Positions 53,948 through 63,816 of a DNA stretch of 64,000 nt are shown here, one piece after another. Position numbers and translations under genes: made by a program. The notes below the pieces were generated by a model that ran no database searches, was not told the origin of the DNA, and saw nothing but the letters and a program-made list of their open reading frames with translations. The first letter of the stretch is position 1. Each line of letters opens with the position of its first letter. This DNA comes from Channallabes apus (taxonomy: Eukaryota > Chordata > Actinopteri > Siluriformes > Clariidae). The stretch is from NCBI GenBank assembly GCA_030522415.1, contig CM060108.1:40105756-40169755 (forward strand), given 5' to 3'.

Positions 53948-55568
53948 CAGTGGTGTGAAAAACTATTTGCCCCCTTTCCTGATTTCTTATTCTTTTGCAT
54001 GTTTGTCACACTTAAATGTTTCTGCTCATCAAAAACCGTTAACTATTAGTCAAAGATAACATAATTGAACACAAAATGCAGTTTTTAAATGAAGGTTTAC
54101 GTTATTAAGGGAGAAAAAAACTCCAAATCTACATGACCCTGTGTGAAAAAGTGATTGCCCCCCTTGTTAAAAAATAACTTAACTGTGGTTTATCACACCT
54201 GAGTTCAATTTCTGTAGTCACCCCCAGGCCTGATTACTGCCACACCTGTTTCAATCAAGAAATCACTTAAATAGGAGCTACCTGACACCGAGAAGTAGAC
54301 CAAAAGCACCTCAAAAGCTAGACATCATGCCAAGAGCCAAAGAAATTCAGGAACAAATGAGAACAAAAGTAATTGAGATCTATCAGTCTGGTAAAGGTTA
54401 TAAAGCCATTTCTAAAGCTTTGGGACTCCAGCGAACCACAGTGAGAGCCATTATCCACAAATGGCAAAAACATGGAACAGTGGTGAACCTTCCCAGGAGT
54501 GGCCGGCCAACCAAAATTACCCCAAGAGCGCAGAGACGACTCATCCGAGAGGCCACAAAAGACCCCAGGACAACATCTAAAGAACTGCAGGCCTCACTTG
54601 CCTCAATTAAGGTCAGTGTTCACGACTCCACCATAAGAAAGAGACTGGGCAAAAACGGCCTGCATGGCAGATTTCCAAGGCTCAAACCACTTTTAAGCAA
54701 AATGAACATTAAGGCTCGTCTCAATTTTGCTAAAAGAACATCTCAATGATTGCCAAGACTTTTGGGAAAATACCTTGTGGACCGACGAGACAAAAGTTTA
54801 ACTTTTTGGAAGGTGCGTGTCCCGTTACATCTGGCGTAAAAGTAACACAGCATTTCAGAAAAAGAACATCATACCAACAGTAAAATATGGTGGTGGTAGT
54901 GTGATGGTCTGGGGTTGTTTTGCTGCTTCAGGACCTGGAAGGCTTGCTGTGATAGATGGAACCATGAATTCTACTGTCTACCAAAAAATCCTGAAGGAGA
55001 ATGTCCGGCCATCTGTTCGTCAACTCAAGCTGAAGCGATCTTGGGTGCTGCAGCAGGACAATGACCCAAAACACACCAGCAAATCCACCTCTGAATGGCT
55101 GAAGAAAAACAAAATGAAGACTTTGGAGTGGCCTAGTCAAAGTCCTGACCTGAATCCTATTCAGATGTTGTGGCATGACCTTAAAAAGGCGGTTCATGCT
55201 AGAAAACCCTCAAATAAAGCTGAATTACAACAATTCTGCAAAGATGAGTGGGCCAAAATTCCTCCAGAGCGCTGTAAAAGACTCGTTGCAAGTTATCGCA
55301 AACGCTTGATTGCAGTTATTGCTGCTAAGGGTGGCCCAACCAGTTATTAGGTTCAGGGGGCAAATACTTTTTCACACAGGGCCATGTAGGTTTGGATTTT
55401 TTTTCTCCCTAAATAATAAAACCCCTCATTTAAAAACTGCATTTTGTGTTTACTTGTGTTATCTTTGACTAATAGTTAAATGTGTTTGATGATCAGAAAC
55501 ATTTTGTGTGACAAACATGCAAAAGAATAAGAAATCAGGAGGGGGGCAAATAGTTTTTCACACCACTG
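53948..55568 (+). mobile_element. Tc1 element (inner), full length
   Basis: 1621 bp inserted in the right inverted repeat of the outer Tc1, with TA at 53946-53947 and 55569-55570; ends CAGTGGTGTGAAAAACTATT / AATAGTTTTTCACACCACTG. Long inverted repeats of about 200 bp. Confidence 0.92.
54327..55350 (+). pseudogene. Inner Tc1 transposase: frameshift and catalytic Glu changed to Gln
   Basis: MPRAKEIQEQMRTKVIEIYQ, helix-turn-helix YKAISKALGLQRTTVRAII, linker GRPTKITPRAQRR. A stop at 54747-54749 and a shift follow; then LWTDET (first Asp) with an adjacent stop, PTVKYGGGSVMVWGCFAASG, LQQDNDPKHTSKS (second Asp), and SPDLNPIQMLWHDLK where Tc1 proteins have IEMLW: the codon is CAG. Ends KGGPTSY. Dead by frame and by active site. 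Confidence 0.9.
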
Positions 55569-55654
55569 TATATGAAAGTCTAATGTTTATCAGTACATTA
55601 CAGAAAATAATGAACTTTATCACAATATTCAAATTTTTTTGAGAAGGACCTGTA

Positions 55655-56462
55655 TAATAAACCACACAATATTGAAGAATAGAAGAATCATCATGTAGGG
55701 ATGTGGTGGTTGTCTAATCTTTGATATGTTTCCTTTTCGTAACAAATGAACGTGAACATGACTATTACTAGGAGTCTATTATTACAATTATTATATCTGA
55801 AATTCAATTAATGTGGGTTGTACAGATTTCACTGCCCAATGCATCCTCCCCGGGAATGTTGTGGCAATATGTTTGTAAGGAATTGGACCAATTTATTTAC
55901 TTAAATTTTTACAAGACTTACAGCTTGAGGATTTGATTGGGACCTGTGAGAAAAAAATTTGGTTTCTGTCCTCTTCCAGACACTATTTTCAGACAACACA
56001 GACCAAAGTTTAAATGAAGCAAGATTTAACTCTCCTCTTTTATAAAATGAAAACAGCTAAGCTTTAGGTGGTACGGCTTCTGAGATCGAGCCTTTAGAAT
56101 CAGTGGAGAGAAAAAGCCAGGAAAATAAATGTGAGCAATAGGATTACATTGTCTGTGTGGGTGTGCATGCACTAAGCAGGGTGAGAGTTATCATAGCTTG
56201 GCTAAACCAAGCTATGATAGTGGGCCAAGTGGGCCAGGGGTAGCTCAGTGGTTAAGGCATTGGACTATGGTTCGGAAATGTAAACCACACCCCTTGCACT
56301 CAAACACTCTCTGTAAAGATCACAGCCAGGGTTTAGGCTCATAACGGAGCTGATCTTAGGACTGAGTTTTTACCATTTTGCTCAGAAAAGGATGTGTGCT
56401 CCTACATTTACCTGGCACTACATTTACATAACTTTACAATTTGTGTATCTCATTTCTAACAG
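55655..56462. other. Intron before D2c
   Basis: Contains a perfect hairpin (56190-56220, TATCATAGCTTGG / CCAAGCTATGATA) and a tRNA-SINE head at 56229-56300 (GGTAGCTCAGTGGTTAAGGC). Otherwise unassigned, AT-rich. Confidence 0.5.
56229..56300 (+). repeat. tRNA-derived SINE head fragment
   Basis: A box TAGCTCAGTGGTTAAGG is intact; the B box region is decayed (GGTTCGGAAA). A truncated SINE, not a tRNA gene: no acceptor stem or complete cloverleaf. Confidence 0.55.
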
Positions 56463-56735
56463 AAAATCCTAAACCTGAGCTCACATCAGACCTTAAAGGA
56501 GCTGCATTTACAAGAAACCCAGTGACTCTGACCTGTACACTGAAGCCGCAGTCTGCTGGATGGAAGTTTTACTGGATTAAAGACACAGAGAATAATGAGA
56601 CGAAGACTGAAACATTTCACTACTTCATCATATCAGTTAGTGTCTCTGATGAAGGTCAGTACAGATGCAGAGCTGGAAGAGGAAACCCAGTCTACTACAC
56701 ACACTACAGTGATGCACTCTGGGTGAATGTTACTG
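56463..56735 (+). CDS. FcRL exon D2c: Ig domain
   Basis: 91-codon exon, acceptor CATTTCTAACAG, donor ACTG|GTGAGT. ENPKPELTSDLKGAAFTRNP, first Cys in LTCTLK, GWKFYW, NNETKTETFHY, then SVSVSDEGQYRCRAGRGNPV and ends WVNVTG. Diverged more from D2a and D2b than they are from each other. Confidence 0.88.
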
Positions 56736-57558
56736 GTGAGTAAAAGACTGCACTGAACAGAGTAGTAGTGTTTTTCAGTAACACACAGTAAGGTATATTA
56801 CTGTATATACAGATGCCGAGAATAAATAATCTTCTTCAGTATCATGCTTAAGTGTGAACCAGTAAAGATGAAGTTTGAAAATTAAAACTGTGTGAAGAAA
56901 AGAAAATTCCTCCAAATTTGAGTTTAGGTTAGGCCTGTATTGTCTTAAAATAAAAAGAAGAAAAGAAATTATGTTATATGATTGGTTACAAGAATTCAAC
57001 ACATCCGACATATCACTATGATTGCTTTAAAAAAAATAAAAAATCTGTGCCCCTTTCTCTGCGGTGGACACCCCAACGGAACGTCTGAAGTAAAGGCTGG
57101 TGGAAGAGAGACTTGTTCTAACAAAGTTGACCAATCAGAAATGAAAAGAACGTTACCCTCCTGAAAACTCATCAGTTCACCTAATATTACCCTCACATGG
57201 GGCAAATGTGCAGGAATAATATATTTTCAGTATACCAACAATACAGACTCGATCTGATCAAGTGTTTGTGTGTAATATTTACCTATTAAATTGATTAATC
57301 AGACTTTTCCAGCTGAGTGATTTAAATGATGCAGTTTTAATCTGATTAGATTATTATTGTTCCCAGTGGATAAAGTAATGCAGAAGTAACTTACTTAATT
57401 ATCATCATTGTTTGTATCTCATATGCTCTGTGTATAGTTTAAACTATTATCTCCCTTAGATCCTACTATTATCTTTTATTTTAATTTAAAGAAACGACAA
57501 TATGATTTTGCTATGAACATAAATATAATAATATTAATATTATTATTATTATTACCAG
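56736..57558. other. Intron between D2c and D3
   Basis: No repeat family recognised. A 60-codon plus-strand frame (56982-57164) has no resemblance. Confidence 0.4.
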
Positions 57559-57825
57559 TTGGATCCCCTCCAGTGTCTCTGATCATCAATCCCAGCAGAA
57601 CTCAACACTTTACCGCTGACTCTCTCTCACTGAGCTGTGAGGACCAGAGAGACTCTACTGGATGGACAGTGAGAGGACACACGCACAGTAAGACACTGTA
57701 CAATTGTCCATCAGTTTCAGGATCTACATGTAACATCAGCTCCCTCTCTACATCACACACTGGAGTTTACTGGTGTCAGTCTGAATCTGGAGGACGCAGT
57801 CATTCTCTCAACATCACAGTGCACA
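57559..57825 (+). CDS. FcRL exon D3: Ig domain
   Basis: 89-codon exon, acceptor TATTATTACCAG, donor CACA|GTGAGT. VGSPPVSLIINPSRTQHFTA, first Cys in LSLSCEDQ, Trp in TGWTVRG, an extra Cys pair (LYNCPSVSGSTCNIS), second core Cys in GVYWCQSESGG, ends NITVH. This pattern is that of the membrane-distal-to-middle domain of fish Fc-receptor-like proteins. Confidence 0.9.
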
Positions 57826-58041
57826 GTGAGTCTCTTATCATCAGCACTTCTCATCAGTAGTAACTTAATACACAAAATTCAACCTAACATATACTTCCCC
57901 CCAAATGCCATTAGTTACTTTAAGGAATCAGTTACAGTAGTCTTTTCCGCTCATGTAGTTGAGTTTTATTTTTCTCTGAATCACACTGCATAATTGTTAT
58001 TGTTTACTCATCCCTTTAGATGAACACTTTAATATAGTAAA

Positions 58042-59091
58042 GTGTGTAAATATATGGTGTGCCATGTTCTGCACACCACTCTCAGCCACGTGGACAAGAT
58101 GCAAGGTAACTATGTGAGATTGCTTTTTATAGATTACAGCTCTGCCTTCAACACAATAGTGCCTAACAGACTGTTCACAAAGCTGAGAGATCTAGGACTT
58201 AACAAACGCTTGTGTGCCTGGGTGTTGGACTTCCTCTCGGACAGATCTCAAGCGGTGAGAGTGGGCAAGTGCTTCTCCAGCAGCATCACCATCAACACAG
58301 GTGCTCCACAGGGATGTGTTCTCTCTCCACTGCTATACTCTCTCTACACTTCAGACTGTGTGGCCATGTTCGACTCCAACACCATCGTTAAGTTTGCTGA
58401 CGATACGGTGGTGCTGGGCTTCATCTCCAACAACGATGAGTCGGCCTACATAGATGAAGTGGAGAACCTGGCACTATGGTGTGAAGAAAACTGCCTCCGA
58501 CTGAACGTCAGTAAGACGAAGGAGCTGGTGGTGGACTTCAGAAGGGGACAACTGGACCACAAACCCCTCATCATCAATGGAGCTCCAGTGGAGAGAGTGA
58601 GCAGCTTCAAGTACTTGGGCGTCCACATCTCCGAGGATCTGACATGGACTGAGCATATCTGTGCTCAGACGAAAAGGGCAAAGCAGCGTCTGTACCACCT
58701 GAGGCAGTTGAGGAAGTTTGGGGTTTCCCCTGCTGTCCTTAAGGCTTTCTACTCGGGTGCTGTTGAGAGCATCCTAACACAGAACATTTCATCCTGGTTT
58801 GGGAATAGCTGTGTACAGGACAGGAAAGCCCTCCAGAGAGTGATCCGGGCAGCTGAACGCTGCTGCAGGTTAACTCTCCCCTCCATGCAGGACATCTACA
58901 CCAGGAGATGTAAAACCAGGGCAGCTCGTATCATTAAGGACTTGTCGCACCCCAATAACGGACTGTTCAAACTTCTGCATTCAGGCAGAAGGTTCCGGGT
59001 CATTATGGCCAAAACGGAGAGACTCAGGAGGAGTTTTTATCCACAGGCGATTAGACTCCTCAACCATGATGGGCCACTCTCCCGTTCATAG
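58042..59091 (+). CDS. Rex1-type LINE reverse transcriptase (5'-truncated, long open frame)
   Basis: 349-residue frame: RLLFIDYSSAFNTIVPNRL, SDRSQAVRVGKCFSSS, NTGAPQGCVLSPLLYSLYTS, catalytic box FADDTVVLG, LRLNVSKTKELVVDFRRG, VSSFKYLGVHISEDLTWTEH and the C-terminal HSGRRFRVIMAKTERLRRSF. RT domains 2-7 and the thumb are complete; the endonuclease and first RT part are absent. No stops within, so the copy is young. The 3' UTR and tail follow to 59410. Confidence 0.88.
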   Translation: MCKYMVCHVLHTTLSHVDKMQGNYVRLLFIDYSSAFNTIVPNRLFTKLRDLGLNKRLCAWVLDFLSDRSQAVRVGKCFSSSITINTGAPQGCVLSPLLYSLYTSDCVAMFDSNTIVKFADDTVVLGFISNNDESAYIDEVENLALWCEENCLRLNVSKTKELVVDFRRGQLDHKPLIINGAPVERVSSFKYLGVHISEDLTWTEHICAQTKRAKQRLYHLRQLRKFGVSPAVLKAFYSGAVESILTQNISSWFGNSCVQDRKALQRVIRAAERCCRLTLPSMQDIYTRRCKTRAARIIKDLSHPNNGLFKLLHSGRRFRVIMAKTERLRRSFYPQAIRLLNHDGPLSRS

Positions 59092-59410
59092 GACTGGTAA
59101 CAGTTCACCCACACACTGCTGTGCTGACATTCCACACTGCACACTGCACTTTAGTCTGGACTGTAAGCATCACTTGCACTAACATCTTTATCCTGCTCAG
59201 ATACACACTTTATTATTATGTTTACATTTGCACCTTTTTTTTTTTTTTTTTTTTCTATTTCTATTTATAGATTATTTCTTTTGTTTCTTGTTATTTGCAC
59301 AAAGTAGGAGCGGTTCAGGATACATTTCACTGCGTGTTGTACTTGTATAACTATGCATGTGACAAATAAAGAATCTTGAAATCTTGAATCTTGAATCTTG
59401 AATCTTGAAT
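59092..59410 (+). repeat. Rex1-type LINE 3' UTR with (TCTTGAA)n tail
   Basis: Ends GACAAATAAAGAATCTTGAA-ATCTTGAATCTTGAATC.., the known kind of Rex1 3' tail. A 23-base T run lies at about 59236-59258. Confidence 0.8.
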
Positions 59411-59469
59411 ATAGAAACTACAAAAAAAAAACAACTAATATTTTGTTAGAACCCTAACAAAATATTAGT

Positions 59470-59890
59470 AAGGAAATTTGGAGTCCTTGGATCATACGAG
59501 GGGTATTCAAGTCACACCTGAATAAAATTAGAGCCCAGTCCAGTCATACTTGTGACCATTCATCGAGTGGAACATCTGCTCCTCAGAAATCGAAGTGTAA
59601 ATTGTGAAATCTTTCAGAAGTGACACATCTGTCTGATAGAACTGTAAACGCAATTATTGACCAACACCTCTGGCACATTACAGGAACTTATCTGGGAGTT
59701 ATTGCCACATCCTCCATACAGTCCTGATCTCACTTCCAGCCATTTCCAAATGTTCGGCGTACTGAGAAAACTTTCGGCAATCTTGATGGTATATAAACAC
59801 TGGTGAAATGCTGGGATAAGTGCATTAGTGTAGGGTTTACATAATGTAGACAGCTCCTGTACCAGGTGAGCTCTGTACCTTTGGATGGAT
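59470..59890 (+). pseudogene. Mariner-like transposase remnant
   Basis: In broken frames: VTHLSDRTVNAIIDQH and PHPPYSPDLTSSHFQMFGVL-like block (59700-59760), which corresponds to the catalytic region HPPYSPDLAPSDxxxF of mariner transposases. No termini identified. Confidence 0.4.
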
Positions 59891-60000
59891 GGATAGATGG
59901 ATAGAACAAAAGAAACAATGGATCTTGTGTTTAAAATTCATTCACAATACATATATTTTTTATTATATCTTTTATTTATTTATTTTACTCATGAAATAGT

Positions 60001-60180
60001 AGGGCACTGGTGGCTCAGTGGTAGGTGTTTCGCCTGCCATGCGGAAGGCCCGGGTTCGATTCCAGCCAATGCCCACACCCCAGCCACTGGATGCAGTGCC
60101 GGTCCCAAGCCCGGATAAAATGGGAGGGTTGCGTCAGGAAGGGCATCCGGCGTAAAACCTGTGCCAAGTTGTAGTGCGGA
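60001..60180 (+). repeat. tRNA-derived SINE (second family), 3'-truncated
   Basis: GGCACTGGTGGCTCAGTGGT (A box) and GGGTTCGATTCC (B box), then GGATGCAGTGCCGGTCCCAA, GGGAGGGTTGCGTCAGGAAG and GGGCATCCGGCGTAAAACCT. Compared with 62613-62844 it lacks the last 50 bp. Confidence 0.85.
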
Positions 60181-61230
60181 CTGTTGAGTGCATCGAACTA
60201 ATCGCGTTTATCTTGCGGCCAATGAGGATAATACAAAGTCTGGTGTTTATCAATGTTTCGACTTTAAAATACATGATCAAGACAACAGTTATTTATAAAG
60301 TAACAATAATTTATTTGACTAATCTACGATACATGAAACTAAGCTACTTAAAACACACACTAGCGCACACGGGCACAGACAAACATACAAACAGTCTGAA
60401 GGATGAAAGTTAATGAAGTTCTTCTAGTGCGTTTTACTAGATAAAAGAGTTACATGAGCAGAGTCTTGGGTTTAATGTTATGGTTTAGTTATGAAGCGAG
60501 CACCAATTTTCAGCAAGCTTTATTTGTTTACTTGCGTTACATTTCGTTCTCATCCGGTGGTTCACCTCCAGCAAAGGGAAATCACGGCATTGCTGATTGG
60601 TTGGTGCGCTGAAGTTGAGATGACGTCTTTCAAAAAGCCTTTCGGTGAAGCACTGGTTGCCTGGTTATCGATGGGGGTGCTCAGGAACTTCTTCTGAGGG
60701 TTTCTTCATTGAGTTCTGGCACAAAGTCTCATTGAGAGTTCTTGAAGAGCGCCAGCAAGAGAGGAAGCACAAGCTGCTTGCAAGTGTTTTCTTCAGACCT
60801 CCATAACGAAAGAAGTATAGAGGCTGTTCGGACCTTAGGTTTTGACCCTTCACTGTCAGTCCGTCCCATGGGTGATCGGTCCAATCGGATGTGGCTGTGA
60901 TGGGGCTTAGACATGCCTCACATGGTTCCCCTTTTGTGCATACATTAGCCCAGTGTTTCGGCTGTCATGTGGGGCGCATCCAGTTGGAGTTTTCAATACC
61001 TTTTATAAAGTAATTTTGCATGAGCTCTGTTCATGCTACCAATTTTCCGTGTACACCAATGTTTATTGAATAAAGCAAACTATCGAGCAATATCAACCAT
61101 CCCATATTTTTCACACTCATTTATACCTTCATCTAATTAAAGGGGTTTGTAAATGATGATTACACCTTTTACGTTATGCAAAATCACCAAACATACACAG
61201 AAATAAAACATACTAAGTGAATATACAGTA
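60181..61230. other. Unassigned, CpG-containing stretch
   Basis: No recognised gene. 60520-60700 has CpGs, a CCAAT-like GATTGG at about 60596 and TGACGTC at about 60620, so it could be LTR or promoter derived. I cannot identify it. Confidence 0.35.
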
Positions 61231-61622
61231 CAGGCCAAAAGTTTTGACACACCTTCTCATTCAATGCGTTTTCTTTATTTTCATGACCATTTACATTGGT
61301 ACAGTAGATTCTCACTGAAGGCATCAAAACTATGAATGAACACATGTGGAGTTATGTACTTAACAAAAAAAGGTGAAATAACTGAAAACATGTTTTATGT
61401 TCTAGTTTCTTCAAAATAGCCACCCTTTGCTCTGATTACTGCTTTGCACACTCTTGGCATTCTTTTGATGAGCTTCAAGAGGTAGTCACCTGAAATGGTT
61501 TCCAACAGTCTTGAAGGAGTTCCCAGAGGTTTTTAGCACTTGTTGGCCCCTTTGCCTTCACTCTGCGGTCCAGCTCACCCCAAAACATCTCGATTGGGTT
61601 CAGGTCCGGTGACTGTGGAGGC
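61231..61622 (-). mobile_element. Truncated Tc1 element (3' part of transposase)
   Basis: TA at 61229-61230 then CAGGCCAAAAGTTTTGACAC, a well-known fish Tc1 terminus. Minus-strand frame: PPQSPDLNPIEMFWGELDRR, VKAKGPTSAKNLWELLQDCW, the catalytic Glu region and C-terminus. Cut at the PPQSP block at about 61622. Confidence 0.85.
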
Positions 61623-62593
61623 CTGTATGTATATAAGTGGAGGCCTAGGTACTGTATGTATATACGTTTTTGCCCTACTGGCACACTTTAAAGATTGTTT
61701 AAAATAATGTCTATGCTGTATGCCTCATTGTTCATTGAGCCACATGGGACATCCTGTGTCCTGGGGTCAATGAGAGGGTCAATGTGTGGTCAAAATGTGA
61801 CCAAAGGGTGATTAATTGATTGCTCTCTTTGGGGGGCCTGTTCATCTCTACCTTAATGTAGCAGAGACATGTATAGAGTTTTCATTCTCATAACTGAGAA
61901 AAAATGGCCTCTGCGGATCAGAGAGTTTGAGCCCTGTCATCACTGGGTTGTCACTGTTGTGCCCTTGGCCAACCATCTTAACCCTACAGTATGTCCCATC
62001 CAAATCACTCCACCAACGCTGTTTCCAAAGCCCAGATGAGAAAGGAGGAGGGTTGAGCATTGGGGCTAGCAACTTTTAAACAACACTGGGTAGGGTACAG
62101 TAACAACTTCACAAAATCACAAACTTCAGAAAAACTAAACTCATTCACAGACTTGAATGAGGGAAGAAATCTAGAGATTATTTCAGTAGCTACCACAATC
62201 AACCCAAAAAGCATTCTTCAGCACGGTCAAATCATAACATTGGTCAGAAAATAGAATGTCTTATACATGTTTATAACTAAGTAAATAAGTTCTCTCCTGC
62301 TTTCCATTTGCCATATTTATGTCACAAATAGGGCCATATTTACCACTTCCTGGATACTGCTACTTTTTAATCATAAGGCTTTTTTTTAACTATTCAAATA
62401 TTATCAATAAATATTCCTCTTTTCCTTCAGTGACACTCCTGCTTCTCTTTTCCTAGGGTTAAGCATTTGATTTTACTTTAAATTGCTTTAATGGTAATGG
62501 CTCTTTTGTCTCTTCACAACCCGCCTTAATGCAACAGAACAGCATGGATGGAACACAGATATATAGATCAGTAGAGTCCTATATATGAGAATT
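61623..62593. other. Intron stretch, no gene recognised
   Basis: Minus-strand frames at 61848-62214 have no clear family resemblance; possibly an old LINE piece. No repeats with clear ends. Confidence 0.35.
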
Positions 62594-62612
62594 AATTATA
62601 CTTGTATTTGAG

Positions 62613-62844
62613 GAGCACTGGTGGCTCAGTGGTAGGTGTTTCTGCCATGCGGAAGGCCCGGGTTCGATTCCCAGCCATTGCCCAAACCCCCCAGCCACTG
62701 GATGCAGTGCCGGTCCCAAGCGCGGATAAAATGGGAGGGTTGTGTCAGGAAGGGCATCCGACGTAAAACCTGTGCCAAGTTGTTGTGCGGACCAAGTGTC
62801 CGCTGGGGCGACCCCTTCCCAGGAGCAGCCAAAAGACCAATAAC
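62613..62844 (+). repeat. tRNA-derived SINE (second family), 19-bp target duplication
   Basis: Full-length 232-bp copy with A box TGGCTCAGTGGT, B box GGGTTCGATTCC and 3' body to GGAGCAGCCAAAAGACC. Flanked by perfect 19-bp duplications (AATTATACTTGTATTTGAG) at 62594-62612 and 62845-62863. It lies only 57 bp upstream of exon D4. Confidence 0.9.
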
Positions 62845-62901
62845 AATTATACTTGTATTTGAGACACTGTGTTTTCATTCTTGTCTTTCTCTTTCCTACA
62901 G

Positions 62902-63150
62902 ATGGTGTTGTGATCCTGGAGAGTCCTGTCCATCCTGTAACTGAGGGAAATCCTCTGACTTTACACTGTTTATATCGCAACACAAAGATCTCAGACTCTG
63001 GTGCTGATTTCTATAAAGATGATTCAGTTCTCCAGAAGCAGACTACAGGAGAGATGACCATCAGTAGTGTCTCAAAGTCAGATGAAGGTTTCTACCACTG
63101 TACACACCCAGAGAGAGGAGAGTCACCGAAAAGCTGGGTTTCAGTCAGAG
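62902..63150 (+). CDS. FcRL exon D4: membrane-proximal Ig domain
   Basis: 83-codon exon, acceptor CTCTTTCCTACAG, donor AGAG|GTGAGG. NGVVILESPVHPVTEGNPLT, first Cys in LHCLYRN, ADFYKDDSVL, EMTISSVSKSDEGFYHCTHP (second Cys), ends SWVSVRG. The 'GxVILESPxxPVxEGxxLTLxC' start is typical of the membrane-proximal domain of fish FcRL. Confidence 0.92.
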
Positions 63151-63243
63151 GTGAGGAAACCATGCCTTCTTACATGAATCAGATTTGTAACAATTTCAGT
63201 ATGCAGTGTTTAAATGGATGTGTGGTTTCCTTTCTTTCCCTAG

Positions 63244-63351
63244 TTTCAGCTTCTGGATTGTCTGGTGTAATTATAGGACTGAGTTTGTCCTTAATGTTTG
63301 TCATCTTAATGATCTTACTGATCCTGCTGCTGTGCTATAAGAAGAAAAAAG
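63244..63351 (+). CDS. FcRL transmembrane exon
   Basis: 36-codon exon, acceptor CTTTCCCTAG, donor AAAG|GTTTGA. VSASGLSGVIIGLSLSLMFV-ILMILLILLLCY forms one membrane helix with a KKKK stop-transfer. No Lys/Arg/Asp inside the helix, so pairing with a charged adaptor such as FcR-gamma is not indicated. If the donor is not used, translation would end six codons on (GLMINSF). Confidence 0.88.
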
Positions 63352-63483
63352 GTTTGATGATCAACTCCTTCTGACTATAGAACAATAAGCCACTCAGACA
63401 TTTATTCTTGTATATACTGCTTTTAATTGCCAATGTTTTAATTATGTTATGTATCACTGCCTTACTCTTTTGGGAAGGTGTAG

Positions 63484-63519
63484 CATATCAGACTCCTTCT
63501 GCAGTAAATCAGCCTACAG
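63484..63519 (+). CDS. FcRL cytoplasmic exon 1
   Basis: 36 bp between AAGGTGTAG and GTCAGT: AYQTPSAVNQPT plus one base, phase 1. Contains a Tyr without clear ITIM context. Size and phase suit a cytoplasmic mini-exon. Confidence 0.6.
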
Positions 63520-63609
63520 GTCAGTCTGCATTAGCCTTAAACTTAACTAGTTTTGTTTTTCACATTAATTAACTATTTCCTCTAAAGTCTTTCTGTCATG
63601 TTTGTCAAG

Positions 63610-63651
63610 ATGGTGATAATGTGTACGAAAATATTGATCTCAGGACTACAG
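63610..63651 (+). CDS. FcRL cytoplasmic exon 2 with YENI motif
   Basis: 42 bp between TTTGTCAAG and GTACAG: DGDNVYENIDLRTT plus one base, phase 1. NVYENI has the YxxI core of an ITIM but not the usual hydrophobic residue at -2; YEN also matches the YxN docking motif for Grb2-type SH2 domains. Signalling is inferred only. Confidence 0.62.
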
Positions 63652-63792
63652 GTACAGTCTATATACTATTTTGTGGCTAATTACGTAGAGACTTGGCAAC
63701 ATAACATTACAAGAGTTTTTATGCTGACTATTTTATTCTCTTGAAATAATTGAAATGATTCTGAGCCAATAACATGATCCACTCACACGTAG

Positions 63793-63816
63793 GCACTGGA
63801 GAAAAGAAACACAATG
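63793..63816 (+). CDS. FcRL cytoplasmic exon 3
   Basis: 24 bp between TCACACGTAG and GTAGGA: GTGEKKHN plus one base, phase 1. Short; supported by splice signals and matching phase only. Further exons are expected beyond 64000. Confidence 0.4.

Larger units (their letters stand above)
52633..55652 (+). mobile_element. Tc1 element (outer) interrupted by a second Tc1
   Basis: TA duplications at 52631-52632 and 55653-55654; left end CAGGTCCTTCTCAAAAAATT, right end TTTTTTTGAGAAGGACCTG. Net length without the inner element is about 1.4 kb. The 3438-3629 MITE belongs to this family. Confidence 0.9.
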
